This document shows, piece by piece, positions 1 to 8,765 of a DNA stretch of 64,000 nucleotides. The number at the start of each line of letters is the position of its first letter. Position 1 is the stretch's first letter. The notes below the pieces were generated by a model that saw only the letters and a list, made by a program, of their open reading frames with translations, was not told where the DNA came from and did no database searches. The translations under genes were made by a program, and so were the position numbers. The DNA is from Cellulophaga sp. HaHa_2_95 (GTDB lineage Bacteria; Bacteroidota; Bacteroidia; Flavobacteriales; Flavobacteriaceae): the NCBI RefSeq assembly GCF_019278565.1, contig NZ_CP058988.1:3038001-3102000 (forward strand), in the 5' to 3' direction.

Positions 1-1293
1 GTTGAGGATATCTTGACCACCATAGTAGAAAACAATACTATCCCTGATACAGCGCTCTTAGCTAGAGAAAATATTTACGAAGATGAAACTCAGAATGAAT
101 ACTTATTTCAGGTAGATTATGTACTTCCAATGGGCGATGCTCAATTTGAAGCTGGTTATCGTGGAAATTTTGAACAAAGCATTACAGATTATCAATTAGA
201 CACGTTAAACCAAGGGACCAATCAATTTGCTACCAATTTAGATTTGACAAATAAGTTTACTTATGACGAAAATATAAATGCCTTTTACTCTCAATATGGT
301 AATAAATATGGCCAGTTCTCTTTCCTTTTAGGTTTACGATTAGAAAACACACAATTAAAGGGTAAGGTAGATTCTGAATACGATGAAGAAGCGTTACAAG
401 AAGTTCTAGGATCTGAGATAGATTTAAATTTTGACAAAAACTACTTAGGCCTCTTCCCTACTGTAAACTTAATCTTTGAATTAAGTGATATGGAAAGCAT
501 CTCTTTAGGGTACAATAGAAGAATTAACAGACCAAGAGGCCGTTATATCAACCCTTTCCCATCAAGATCTAGTAGAACAAATGTATTTCAAGGAAATCCA
601 GATTTAGATCCAGCTTATGCGAATGCATTTGATTTAGGATACCTAAAGCGATGGAAAAAATTAACCTTAACTTCTTCTATTTATTATCAAAAAGAAACCA
701 ATTCATTTGAAAGAATCCAAGAGGAGACCGGTGAGCTTACTTCTGATGGTATTAGCATCATAAGATCATTACCTATTAATTTATCTTCTAACCAGCGTAT
801 TGGTGCTGAATTAGGAATCTTGTATAATCCTGCAAAATGGTTGCGTCTAAACGGAAGCTTCAATTTCTTTCAATTTGAAACAGAAGGAATTTTTAATGAG
901 GTAGATTATGGTGCTAAAAATACAAGTTGGTTTTCTAGATTCAGTTCTAAAGTATCATTACCGGCTAGTATTGATTGGCAAACCAATGTGTTTTACAGAG
1001 GCCCATCAGAGAATTCTCAAACAGAAAGCAAAAGCATGACTTTTGTAAGTCTGGCCTTTAGTAAAGATGTATTTGGAGATAATGGAACACTATCCCTTAA
1101 CGTAAGTGACTTATTCAATTCTGCTAAAAGAAGATCTTTCACAGAAACAGAATTTTTCACTTCAGAGAGTGAGTTTCAATGGAGAAGAAGACAAATTACA
1201 CTTGGTTTGGTGTATAGATTCAATCAACCAAAAGGAAAAACGAAACAAAGAGGACAACAAAGAAATGATGATGATGGTGGGGATGAATTTTAA
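1..1293 (+). CDS. Outer-membrane TonB-receptor-like beta-barrel protein, C-terminal part
   Basis: The reading frame is open from the first base, so the N-terminus (signal peptide, carboxypeptidase-like and plug domains in this family) lies outside the window. About 430 residues are visible. They show alternating hydrophobic and polar strands typical of a 22-strand barrel. The segment RRINRPRGRYINPFPS followed by GNPDLDPAYANAFDLGY is the hallmark of the flavobacterial outer-membrane beta-barrel (OMP_b-brl_3) family. The barrel strand ITLGLVYRF is followed by a hydrophilic tail ending NDDDGGDEF, as is common in this family. The protein sits in the outer membrane. Its substrate cannot be told from this part. 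A strong terminator follows the stop codon. Confidence 0.85.
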   Translation, partial: VEDILTTIVENNTIPDTALLARENIYEDETQNEYLFQVDYVLPMGDAQFEAGYRGNFEQSITDYQLDTLNQGTNQFATNLDLTNKFTYDENINAFYSQYGNKYGQFSFLLGLRLENTQLKGKVDSEYDEEALQEVLGSEIDLNFDKNYLGLFPTVNLIFELSDMESISLGYNRRINRPRGRYINPFPSRSSRTNVFQGNPDLDPAYANAFDLGYLKRWKKLTLTSSIYYQKETNSFERIQEETGELTSDGISIIRSLPINLSSNQRIGAELGILYNPAKWLRLNGSFNFFQFETEGIFNEVDYGAKNTSWFSRFSSKVSLPASIDWQTNVFYRGPSENSQTESKSMTFVSLAFSKDVFGDNGTLSLNVSDLFNSAKRRSFTETEFFTSESEFQWRRRQITLGLVYRFNQPKGKTKQRGQQRNDDDGGDEF

Positions 1294-1317
1294 AAATCAA
1301 CGCACCAATAGAAACAA

Positions 1318-1346
1318 AAAAAGAAGCCAAATGGCTTCTTTTTTTT
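1318..1346. terminator. Rho-independent terminator after the beta-barrel gene
   Basis: A perfect 11-bp stem (AAAAAGAAGCC / GGCTTCTTTTT) with an AAAT loop runs into a T-tract. The minus strand also ends in a T-tract, so it can also terminate the small convergent gene that ends at 1386. Confidence 0.85.
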
Positions 1347-1385
1347 ATAGTATAAACTAAGAATGTAGAAACGAATTAAAGTCTC

Positions 1386-1565
1386 TTATTCCTCGTTGTT
1401 TAATTTCGCTTTTCTAGCATCACGCTTTTCTTTGAAAAATTCTATAAGATTTCCTCCTAACCAGTAAGGTATTACAAAAGTTAATAAGAAAATCATTAGC
1501 CAAAAACCGATTGTTAAAATGGTTAAAAACGCTAAAAAACCTAAATATTGGTCAAATTCAAACAT
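1386..1565 (-). CDS. Small membrane protein (59 aa), function unknown
   Basis: An ATG at 1565 opens a 59-codon frame ending in TAA at 1386. Residues about 7-40 form one or two hydrophobic segments (YLGFLAFLTILTIGF, then LMIFLLTFVIPYWLGG). They are followed by a charged, probably cytoplasmic tail (FFKEKRDARKAKLNNEE). The Trp/Pro break in the hydrophobic part and the basic/acidic tail look like a genuine small inner-membrane protein rather than noise. It sits in the otherwise empty 416-nt gap between the barrel gene and fumC. I do not recognise a named family. Confidence 0.65.
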   Translation of the reverse strand: MFEFDQYLGFLAFLTILTIGFWLMIFLLTFVIPYWLGGNLIEFFKEKRDARKAKLNNEE

Positions 1566-1678
1566 GCTATTAATTTTTATTATTACAAAGATACTTTGAA
1601 AATGATGAATAGTACAAATGAATTTAAAAAAAATCTATAAAAAATTTCTAGAGACTCCAAAAAAAAATCACAATACAA

Positions 1679-1686
1679 TATCTTTG
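1679..1686 (+). promoter_or_regulatory. Bacteroidota -7 promoter element for fumC
   Basis: TATCTTTG matches the TAnnTTTG -7 consensus of Bacteroidota, 23 nt ahead of the fumC ATG. No clear TTG -33 element is present at the usual distance, so only the -7 part is supported. Confidence 0.5.
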
Positions 1687-1709
1687 TACTATACTTTAAT
1701 AAATTTCTT

Positions 1710-3107
1710 ATGAGTTATAGAATAGAAAAAGATACGATGGGTAATGTAGAAGTCCCTTCTGACAAATACTGGGGCGCGCAAACACAACGCTCAAGAAACA
1801 ACTTTAAGATAGGTCCTGTAGGCTCTATGCCATTAGATATTGTCTATGGTTTTGCTTATTTAAAAAAAGCTGCTGCCTACGCCAATCATAAATTAGGTGT
1901 TCTTTCGGAAGAAAAAAGAGATTTAATCGCAAAAGTGTGTGATGAAATTCTATCTAAGAAACATGACGATCAATTTCCTTTAGTTATTTGGCAAACAGGT
2001 TCTGGTACCCAAAGTAATATGAACGTTAATGAAGTTATCGCCAATAGAGCTCAAGAACTTGCTGGTAAGGTTATAGGTGAAGGCGATAAGGTAATACAAC
2101 CTAATGACGATGTCAACAAATCTCAATCTTCTAATGATACGTTTCCTACCGGGATGCATATTGCCGCTTACAAGAAAATAGTTGAGGTTACTATTCCTGG
2201 AGTTACACAATTAAGAGATACGTTACATAAAAAAACTATCGAATTTAAAAATGTTGTGAAAATTGGACGTACCCATTTAATGGATGCTACCCCCCTCACC
2301 TTAGGACAAGAATTCTCTGGATATGTATCTCAATTAGATCACGGATTAAAAGCATTAAAAAATACATTACCACATTTAGCAGAACTTGCTCTTGGAGGAA
2401 CTGCTGTAGGTACTGGTTTAAATACTCCAGAAGGATATGATGTGATGGTGGCAGATTTTATAGCTGAATTTACAGGGTTACCTTTTGTAACTGCTGAAAA
2501 TAAATTTGAGGCTCTAGCTGCGCATGATGCTATTGTTGAAAGCCATGGTGCCTTAAAACAATTAGCTGTTTCTTTAAACAAAATTGTTAATGATATTAGA
2601 ATGATGGCATCAGGACCACGTTCAGGTATTGGAGAAATTATTATCCCTGCTAATGAACCAGGAAGTTCTATTATGCCAGGAAAAGTAAACCCTACACAAT
2701 GTGAGGCGTTAACTATGGTTTGTGCACAAGTTATGGGTAACGATGTTGCTATTAGTGTTGGTGGTACTCAAGGACATTATGAACTTAATGTTTTTAAACC
2801 TATGATGGCTGCAAATATTTTACAATCTGCCGAATTAATCGGAGATGCTTGTGTAAGTTTTGAAGAAAATTGTGCGGTAGGTATTGAGCCGAATCATGAA
2901 GTTATTAAGCAATTACTTAATAATTCATTAATGTTGGTTACAGCCTTAAATACTAAAATTGGCTATTACAAAGCTGCTGAAATTGCGAACACAGCTCATA
3001 AAAACGGAACGACCTTAAAAGAAGAAGCCGTTAATTTAGGTTATGTATCTGCTGAAGACTATGATGATTGGGTAAAACCAGAAGAAATGGTTGGAACATT
3101 AAAATAG
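1710..3107 (+). CDS. fumC: Class II fumarate hydratase
   Basis: This enzyme interconverts fumarate and L-malate in the citric acid cycle, in the cytoplasm, as a homotetramer without an iron-sulfur cluster. The 465-residue length is standard for class II. The superfamily signature [11 protein letters not shown] lies near residue 318 and carries the catalytic serine loop. The conserved substrate-binding blocks [22 protein letters not shown] and [18 protein letters not shown] are all present. Class I fumarases have none of these. The gene is monocistronic, with its own -7 element and a bidirectional terminator behind it. Identification is secure. Confidence 0.98.
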   Translation: MSYRIEKDTMGNVEVPSDKYWGAQTQRSRNNFKIGPVGSMPLDIVYGFAYLKKAAAYANHKLGVLSEEKRDLIAKVCDEILSKKHDDQFPLVIWQTGSGTQSNMNVNEVIANRAQELAGKVIGEGDKVIQPNDDVNKSQSSNDTFPTGMHIAAYKKIVEVTIPGVTQLRDTLHKKTIEFKNVVKIGRTHLMDATPLTLGQEFSGYVSQLDHGLKALKNTLPHLAELALGGTAVGTGLNTPEGYDVMVADFIAEFTGLPFVTAENKFEALAAHDAIVESHGALKQLAVSLNKIVNDIRMMASGPRSGIGEIIIPANEPGSSIMPGKVNPTQCEALTMVCAQVMGNDVAISVGGTQGHYELNVFKPMMAANILQSAELIGDACVSFEENCAVGIEPNHEVIKQLLNNSLMLVTALNTKIGYYKAAEIANTAHKNGTTLKEEAVNLGYVSAEDYDDWVKPEEMVGTLK

Positions 3108-3133
3108 TAGCTAAGAAATATAGTCTATAAAAG

Positions 3134-3168
3134 AAAGGGGTAATCTTTAATAAGATTACCCCTTTTTT
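3134..3168. terminator. Bidirectional terminator between fumC and the convergent coiled-coil gene
   Basis: A long perfect stem (AAAGGGGTAATCTT with AAGATTACCCCTTTT) and a 4-nt loop are followed by T-tracts on both strands. It lies between two convergent genes. Confidence 0.9.
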
Positions 3169-3187
3169 GTTAATGGTTAGTCTAAGA

Positions 3188-4075
3188 CTATTTTAAAGTG
3201 AACTTGCTAGTTCCTAATAACTTAAGCTTGTTATCATAAACATTAACCATATAGTTTCCTTTTTGGAAATCACCTGATGGCTTATTGATATAATCACAAA
3301 CATCTAAAGCTTTGTTCTCATAGTAGAAAGAAGTTGCTTTACTGTACGTTACAGAAGCTCCAGCATCACTAGTTTTAGTAAAACTCTCTCCTAATACATT
3401 TCCTTGAGGATCTAAAACTTCGATATAGAAAGCTTTATCACCTGCTTGAGCAATAGTATTGTTTGTTAATGTAAAACAAACTTTAAATTTATCTGTTGCA
3501 CCTGCTCTAGAAGTAGATACTAATTTACCGCTGTTACGCTCTTTTACTGCGTCTACAGCTAATTTAGAAATGTTTAATGCTGAACCTCTTTCTACAACAT
3601 TTGCTAATTGTGTATTTTGAACTACTAAAGAATCGTTGAAAACTGTTTGCTTTTCTAATTCTGTGAAAGTACTATCTCTTTCCATTACTAATCTTCCGTT
3701 AGAACGTGTAAGCGAATCTACTTTTCTGATTAATTGTTGTCTTTCTTTAGTTAAAATACTCACTTGTCTTCTGTATTTTCCTAAAGCAGAAATATCAAGT
3801 TTCATCGTTTTTACAGAATCTATATATTTTGCAATATTATCTCTAGCACTAACTAACTCTTCATTAGTTGCATTACTTTCTAAAATTGCTTTGTCATATT
3901 CAGAACGTAAGCTTGTCAAATCTTCAACAACTAATTCTTTTTCTTTGCTAAGCTTGTCTGTGTTGTCTTGCTTTTCTTTATAAAGACTCACGGTATAAAT
4001 TACCAATCCAACCAACAATACTAGTAATAGACCAGCTATTACTTTTAATCCATTGTTACTTTTTGTTTCTGCCAT
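3188..4075 (-). CDS. Membrane-anchored coiled-coil protein, function unknown
   Basis: The 295-residue protein has one N-terminal membrane segment (about residues 11-28, VIAGLLLVLLVGLVIYTV). A long heptad-rich coiled coil (about 32-160) follows. The C-terminal domain (about 190-295) looks like a beta-sandwich, with FKVCFTLTNN, FYIEVLDPQGNVLG and YMVNVYDNKLKLLGTSKF. The topology suggests an envelope protein with its coiled coil and beta domain outside the cytoplasm. From memory, similar flavobacterial proteins are sometimes labelled chromosome partitioning protein, but nothing here resembles ParA: there is no Walker motif. It stands alone, facing away from the GNAT gene. Function is unknown. 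Confidence 0.75.
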   Translation of the reverse strand: MAETKSNNGLKVIAGLLLVLLVGLVIYTVSLYKEKQDNTDKLSKEKELVVEDLTSLRSEYDKAILESNATNEELVSARDNIAKYIDSVKTMKLDISALGKYRRQVSILTKERQQLIRKVDSLTRSNGRLVMERDSTFTELEKQTVFNDSLVVQNTQLANVVERGSALNISKLAVDAVKERNSGKLVSTSRAGATDKFKVCFTLTNNTIAQAGDKAFYIEVLDPQGNVLGESFTKTSDAGASVTYSKATSFYYENKALDVCDYINKPSGDFQKGNYMVNVYDNKLKLLGTSKFTLK

Positions 4076-4227
4076 AATTTAAAAAATTAAAGTTCTTTTT
4101 AGTTTTCCTCTTACGAGGGCGTTTGTTTGTATCAGAAATATATACGTTTTAAACTTATTTTTAGATTTTTTAGGCAAAAAATAGTTCTCAAATGCCTTAA
4201 TTTTAAGCTGTTTTAAAACAATAAAAT

Positions 4228-4692
4228 ATGGCAATTACTATAATACCCTATGAACCAATACATTCCAAAGCCTTTCACGATTTGAATGTAGAATGGTTAA
4301 AAAAATATTTTTATGTAGAAGAAAAAGATAAAGAACTACTTAATGATTGCGAAAACACTATTTTGAAAAAAGATGGTCACATTTTCTTTGCAAAGTATGA
4401 AGGAAAAATCGTTGGCTGTTTTTCGTTCCTTAAAATTAGTGCTAGCACTTTTGAGTTAGGAAAGATGGCGGTTAGTGAAAAATACCAAGGACTAAAAATT
4501 GGACAAGAGCTTTTAAAATTTGCTATAGCTTTTGGAAAGGAAAGCAATTGGGATAAAATTATATTGTATTCAAGTACAAAATTGCCACACGCCCTTTACC
4601 TTTATGAAAAATATAATTTCGAAAAAGTTCCTATTGAAAAGGACTTACCGTATGAACGAAGTGATATTAAAATGGAATTACAATTAAAATAA
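4228..4692 (+). CDS. GNAT-family N-acetyltransferase
   Basis: The 154-residue single-domain protein has the GNAT fold. The segment FELGKMAVSEKYQGLKIGQE (about residues 76-95) is motif A, with the YQGLKIGQ pyrophosphate-binding loop for acetyl-CoA. The later ALYLYEKYNFEKV matches motif B, the C-terminal Tyr/Phe region. It transfers an acetyl group from acetyl-CoA to an amine, and the substrate cannot be predicted. The MBL-fold lipoprotein gene starts 7 nt downstream, so the two are probably co-transcribed. A functional link is not apparent. Confidence 0.85.
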   Translation: MAITIIPYEPIHSKAFHDLNVEWLKKYFYVEEKDKELLNDCENTILKKDGHIFFAKYEGKIVGCFSFLKISASTFELGKMAVSEKYQGLKIGQELLKFAIAFGKESNWDKIILYSSTKLPHALYLYEKYNFEKVPIEKDLPYERSDIKMELQLK

Positions 4693-4699
4693 AACACTT

Positions 4700-5494
4700 A
4701 TGAAAAAGTTAGTTACCCTAAGTCTCTTAGGAATTTTAGCAATAGCTTGTAAAGAGAATGAAAAGAAAGAGCCTATATCAGAAACGTCACCTGAAGTTAC
4801 AGAAACAATAGCAACCACCAAGGAGCTTGTAAACGTAACACCCATAGAACATGCTTCTACTGTTTTGCAATGGGGAGAAACCACCATATATATTGATCCC
4901 GTTGGAGGAGCAGCTGCCTATAATGATCAAAAGAATCCAAATCTTCTGCTGATTACAGATATACATGGGGATCATTTAAGTGTTGAAACTCTAGATTCTT
5001 TAGACCTTTCTACTACTAAAATAATAGTTCCACAGGCTGTAGCAGACAAATTACCAGAAAAATATACTGCTCAGCTACATATTTTGGCCAATGGAGCTAC
5101 ACAAGAATTTGACGGTATTTCGATAGAAGCTATACCGATGTACAACCTCAGAGAAGAAGCTTTACAATTCCACACCAAAGGAAGAGGAAACGGTTATGTA
5201 TTAAGTAAAGGTGATGAGCGCATTTATTTCTCAGGAGATACCGAAGACATAACAGAAATGCGTGCCTTAAAAAATATTGACAAAGCCTTCATTTGTATGA
5301 ACCTACCCTATACGATGACGGAAGAAAGTGCCGCTAGTGCTGTTTTAGCATTTAAACCAAAGCAAGTATACCCATATCATTATAGAGGAAAACCAGACGT
5401 GAGTGATGTTGTTAAATTTAGAAAATTAGTCAATGAAGGTGACCCAACTATTGAAGTAATTCAGTTGGATTGGTACCCGAAGATGGATTATTAA
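4700..5494 (+). CDS. MBL-fold metallo-hydrolase lipoprotein
   Basis: The N-terminus MKKLVTLSLLGILAIAC is a lipoprotein signal peptide with the lipidated Cys at residue 17. The mature domain has the UPF0173/MBL layout: IEHAS near residue 50, IYIDPVGG, the metal loop TDIHGDHLS near 85-93, YFSGDTED near 176-183, and YPYHYRG near the C-terminus. In the HxHxDH metal motif the first His is an Asp (D-I-H-G-D-H), so metal binding may differ from classical beta-lactamase-fold hydrolases. It probably sits in the periplasmic leaflet of the inner or outer membrane. The substrate is unknown. It is likely in an operon with the upstream GNAT gene. Confidence 0.85.
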   Translation: MKKLVTLSLLGILAIACKENEKKEPISETSPEVTETIATTKELVNVTPIEHASTVLQWGETTIYIDPVGGAAAYNDQKNPNLLLITDIHGDHLSVETLDSLDLSTTKIIVPQAVADKLPEKYTAQLHILANGATQEFDGISIEAIPMYNLREEALQFHTKGRGNGYVLSKGDERIYFSGDTEDITEMRALKNIDKAFICMNLPYTMTEESAASAVLAFKPKQVYPYHYRGKPDVSDVVKFRKLVNEGDPTIEVIQLDWYPKMDY

Positions 5495-5646
5495 TAAGCC
5501 TAAAGCAAAAGAAAATATTCTAGGCATCGTAGTAATTACATTGATTATACATCTCAGCTTATAGAAGTTCATCTTACAAATCTATCAATACAATTGAATT
5601 TTTAATAGATAGCGATAATCAATTATAACGGTTTATAAAGTATCAA

Positions 5647-5686
5647 AATAAAAAGGCCTTCCACATTTGGAAGGCCTTTTTATTGT
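5647..5686. terminator. Bidirectional terminator between the MBL lipoprotein gene and ettA
   Basis: A perfect 16-bp stem (AATAAAAAGGCCTTCC and its complement) with a 6-nt loop has T-rich 3' flanks on both strands. It lies between convergent genes. The rest of the 210-nt gap shows nothing recognisable. Confidence 0.9.
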
Positions 5687-5704
5687 AGTCAAACAATTCG
5701 GTAC

Positions 5705-7396
5705 TTATCGAATCAGTTTTTTATACTTGATACGTTTTGGCATTAAATCGCCACCCAAACGCTTCTTCTTGTTCTCTTCATAATCAGAAAATGACCCTTC
5801 AAAGAAATATACCTGAGAATCTCCTTCAAAAGCTAAAATGTGGGTACAAATACGATCTAAGAACCAACGGTCGTGAGAAATAACTACCGCACAACCTGCA
5901 AAATTTTCTAAACCTTCTTCCAAAGCTCTTAAGGTGTTTACATCAAGATCATTCGTAGGCTCATCCAAAAGAAGTACATTGCCTTCTTCTTTCAATGTCA
6001 TGGCTAAGTGTAAACGGTTACGTTCACCTCCAGACAACATGTTCACTTTTTTATTTTGTTCACTTCCTGAAAAGTTAAATCTACTTAGGTAGGCACGAGA
6101 ATTTACTTGACGGCCACCCATCATGATCATTTCTTGTTCGTCACTAAAGTTTTGCCAAATAGTTTTTTCTGGATCTATATTAGAGTGACTCTGATCTACA
6201 TAGGCAATTTTAGCAGTTTCACCCACTACAAATTCTCCCTTATCCGCATTCTCTTCTCCCATAACCATTCTAAAAATGGTTGTTTTACCGGCACCGTTTG
6301 GACCAATAACACCTACAATACCTGCTTGAGGAAGTTTAAAATTAAGATCTTCATATAACAGCTTATCCCCGTACGCCTTACTTACACCAATAGCTTCAAT
6401 TACATTCGTACCTAAACGAGGTCCGTTAGGAATGTAAATTTCTAGTTTTTCATCAAGTTGTTTTTGATCTTGACTCATTAACTTATCATAGTTATTCAAA
6501 CGCGCTTTTTGCTTTGTTTGACGTCCTTTTGCACCTTGGCGTACCCATTCTAATTCTCGCTCTAAAGTCTTTTGGCGTTTAGAAGCTACTTTACTTTCAT
6601 CTGCCATACGTTTAGATTTCTGATCTAACCAGCTAGAATAGTTCCCTTTCCAAGGAATACCTTCACCTCTATCCAATTCTAAAATCCAGCCTGCAACATT
6701 ATCCAAAAAGTACCTATCATGCGTTACTGCAATAACGGTACCCTTGTACTCTGCTAAATGATGTTCTAACCAATGCACAGATTCTGCATCCAAGTGGTTC
6801 GTAGGTTCATCTAATAATAAAATTTCAGGTTCTTGTAATAATAAGCGACACAAAGCAACACGTCTACGCTCTCCTCCAGATAATACTCCTATTTTTTTAT
6901 CTGGCTCTGGCGTGCGTAAAGCATCCATGGCAATTTCTAGTTTTGTATCTAGTTCCCAAGCGTTAGAAGCATCAATCTGATCTTGTAATTCTGCTTGGCG
7001 CGCCATTAACTTATCCATCTTATCTGCATCAGAATATACTTCTTCCAATCCAAACATATCATTTATCTTATTGTACTCATCAAGAATAGCGACCGTATCT
7101 GCTACACCTTCTTTTACAATTTCTAGAACTGTCTTTTCTTCATCTAATTGTGGTTCTTGCTCTAGATAGCCTACACGGTATCCTGGAGAAAAAACAACAT
7201 CGCCTTGATAATTTTTATCGGCACCAGCTATAATTTTTAGAAGTGTTGATTTACCTGATCCGTTAAGACCTAAAATTCCGATTTTAGCGCCATAAAAAAA
7301 GCTTAGATAAATATTTTTTAATACTGGAGTATTTGCCGTTTTAAAGGTTTTTGTAACCCCAGACATGGAGAAAATTACTTTCTTATCGTCAGACAT
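5705..7396 (-). CDS. ettA: Energy-dependent translational throttle protein EttA (ABC-F)
   Basis: EttA binds the ribosomal E site and gates the first elongation step according to the ATP/ADP ratio. The 563 residues carry two ABC ATPase domains and no membrane segments. Domain 1 has the Walker A LGLNGSGKST (about 42-51), the signature LSGGERRRVALCRLL and the Walker B LLLDEPTNHLD. Domain 2 has IGPNGAGKTT (about 341-350), LSGGERNRLHLA and LLLDEPTNDLD. The inter-domain linker ELEWVRQGAKGRQTKQKARL and the segment DNVAGWILELDRGEGIPW are diagnostic for EttA among ABC-F proteins. The C-terminus MPKRIKYKKLIR also matches. Cytoplasmic. Confidence 0.96.
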   Translation of the reverse strand: MSDDKKVIFSMSGVTKTFKTANTPVLKNIYLSFFYGAKIGILGLNGSGKSTLLKIIAGADKNYQGDVVFSPGYRVGYLEQEPQLDEEKTVLEIVKEGVADTVAILDEYNKINDMFGLEEVYSDADKMDKLMARQAELQDQIDASNAWELDTKLEIAMDALRTPEPDKKIGVLSGGERRRVALCRLLLQEPEILLLDEPTNHLDAESVHWLEHHLAEYKGTVIAVTHDRYFLDNVAGWILELDRGEGIPWKGNYSSWLDQKSKRMADESKVASKRQKTLERELEWVRQGAKGRQTKQKARLNNYDKLMSQDQKQLDEKLEIYIPNGPRLGTNVIEAIGVSKAYGDKLLYEDLNFKLPQAGIVGVIGPNGAGKTTIFRMVMGEENADKGEFVVGETAKIAYVDQSHSNIDPEKTIWQNFSDEQEMIMMGGRQVNSRAYLSRFNFSGSEQNKKVNMLSGGERNRLHLAMTLKEEGNVLLLDEPTNDLDVNTLRALEEGLENFAGCAVVISHDRWFLDRICTHILAFEGDSQVYFFEGSFSDYEENKKKRLGGDLMPKRIKYKKLIR

Positions 7397-7444
7397 ATGT
7401 GTTTAACTATATTTAATTGTTTGTACTTTAATTTGTGGTAAAAT

Positions 7445-7627
7445 TTAAACTCTTCCTTTTAAGGCATTAAAAACCCAAGCAATTGCTAAAAATCCGATTC
7501 CAACAGCTGCAAACCCATAACCTGCAACCTCGTAGTACCTAAAAGCTCCTAAAGCTATTAAAGATAATCCTACAAAAATCATTATAAAAGTAGCCCATGC
7601 GAGTACCGTGTTTTTATTCATTCCCAT
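7445..7627 (-). CDS. Small two-helix membrane protein (CAL67264-family type)
   Basis: From the ATG at 7627 the protein is 60 residues: MGMNKNTVLAWATFIMIFVG and onward. It has two hydrophobic helices (about 8-26 and 33-53) and a basic C-terminus (NALKGRV). The frame is open to an ATG at 7702, which would add 25 polar residues before the first helix. I prefer the internal start because the added part is not membrane-like and would begin only 3 nt after the upstream stop codon. The sequence resembles the flavobacterial small membrane family named after CAL67264, from memory. Function is unknown. It lies between ettA and the oxidoreductase on the same strand. Confidence 0.7.
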   Translation of the reverse strand: MGMNKNTVLAWATFIMIFVGLSLIALGAFRYYEVAGYGFAAVGIGFLAIAWVFNALKGRV

Positions 7628-7705
7628 AATATCTTGTAATTTTAGTTCGTTGGTGGGGTCAAATATCGTTATTTTAAGGAGTTTTCTATTTAGAAACTGC
7701 AACTT

Positions 7706-8689
7706 TTATTCCTCAAAAGGAAAAACAATACCCGCTTTTACTCTTATGACATCTAATAGTCCTATTAAATTCATACTATCCTCATGACTCCAATTGGTGC
7801 TTTCTATAGCTCCGTTTGCTAAACATTTTTGAACTTCTAAAATCTCATAATAATACCCCCTACCCTTAGTAGGTAAATCAAATTTCGTAATTTCTTCGTT
7901 AAGTTCCAACTCAAAACCTTGCGCTTCATGCCATTTCGGGTTTATAAAAATGGTTCCTTTGGTTCCTGAAATTTCAGCTTTCATTTCCGATTTAGAATTT
8001 AACCCACTATATAAAACAGCCTGAGCATCTGGATAATCAAGAATCATAGCTGTTTGCATTTCTATTCCAGTCTTATAAAATTTAGAAGAAGCCATAGTAG
8101 CTTCCGGATTCCCTAATATTAAATAAGACAAAAAAACAGGATAAATCCCTATATCTAACAAAGAACCTCCCGCTAAGTTTGGGTTTAATAATCTATTCTC
8201 ATCGTCTCTATGCAAGGCTGGAAATGCAAAATCTGCATGTATATATTTAATAGCCCCCAAAACACCTTCGGCAATTAATTCTGTTACTTTCTGGATTGTA
8301 GGGTTAAAACGGCTCCACAACGCTTCCATCAAAAAAACATTATTCTCTTTCGCGGCGGCAATCATTTTTGTAACCTCTTCCGTATTCACCCCTAAAGGTT
8401 TCTCACATAAAATATGCTTCCCATAATACATAGCAGCAATAGCCAATTTAGCATGAAAAGAATGTGGCGTTGCAATATAGATCACATCTACTTCTGCGCA
8501 TTTAAATAGCTCTTCATAACTGCCAAATGCATATTTTGAGACATAAATTTTTGAGAATTTCTCAGCTTTTTCAATACTTCTGGAAGCTACCGCTACCAAT
8601 TCAGAATCTTCAACTAAAGCCAAATCTTTTACAAAGTGATTTGCAATACTGCCCAATCCTACTATTCCCCAACGTAGTTTTTGTTTCAT
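7706..8689 (-). CDS. Gfo/Idh/MocA-family NAD(P)-dependent oxidoreductase
   Basis: The N-terminal Rossmann fold starts with LRWGIVGLGSIANHF. The family motif CEKPLGVN near residue 100 carries the Lys-Pro pair that positions the nicotinamide and substrate. The C-terminal alpha/beta domain is complete. The frame also opens at 8710 (MIIYKEK then MKQKLRW), but the ATG at 8689 puts the Rossmann strand at the usual place, so I use it, giving 327 residues. Members oxidise or reduce sugars and other polyols, and the substrate here cannot be told. It is transcribed away from the carboxylase gene. Confidence 0.88.
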   Translation of the reverse strand: MKQKLRWGIVGLGSIANHFVKDLALVEDSELVAVASRSIEKAEKFSKIYVSKYAFGSYEELFKCAEVDVIYIATPHSFHAKLAIAAMYYGKHILCEKPLGVNTEEVTKMIAAAKENNVFLMEALWSRFNPTIQKVTELIAEGVLGAIKYIHADFAFPALHRDDENRLLNPNLAGGSLLDIGIYPVFLSYLILGNPEATMASSKFYKTGIEMQTAMILDYPDAQAVLYSGLNSKSEMKAEISGTKGTIFINPKWHEAQGFELELNEEITKFDLPTKGRGYYYEILEVQKCLANGAIESTNWSHEDSMNLIGLLDVIRVKAGIVFPFEE

Positions 8690-8765
8690 TTTCTCTTTAT
8701 ATATTATCAAAGTTAATCAATAATTACTCCTTATATTTATACCCATTAAAGAAATTTTAATACGT

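Noticed and set aside
1240..1293. The letters GGDEF at the C-terminus of the barrel protein
   Set aside because: A real GGDEF domain is about 160 residues with a catalytic half-site in the middle. Here the letters are the last five of an acidic tail behind a beta-barrel, so it is coincidence.
3188..4075. A chromosome-partitioning (ParA) role for the coiled-coil protein
   Set aside because: There is no Walker A motif or ATPase fold, only a membrane anchor, a coiled coil and a beta domain.
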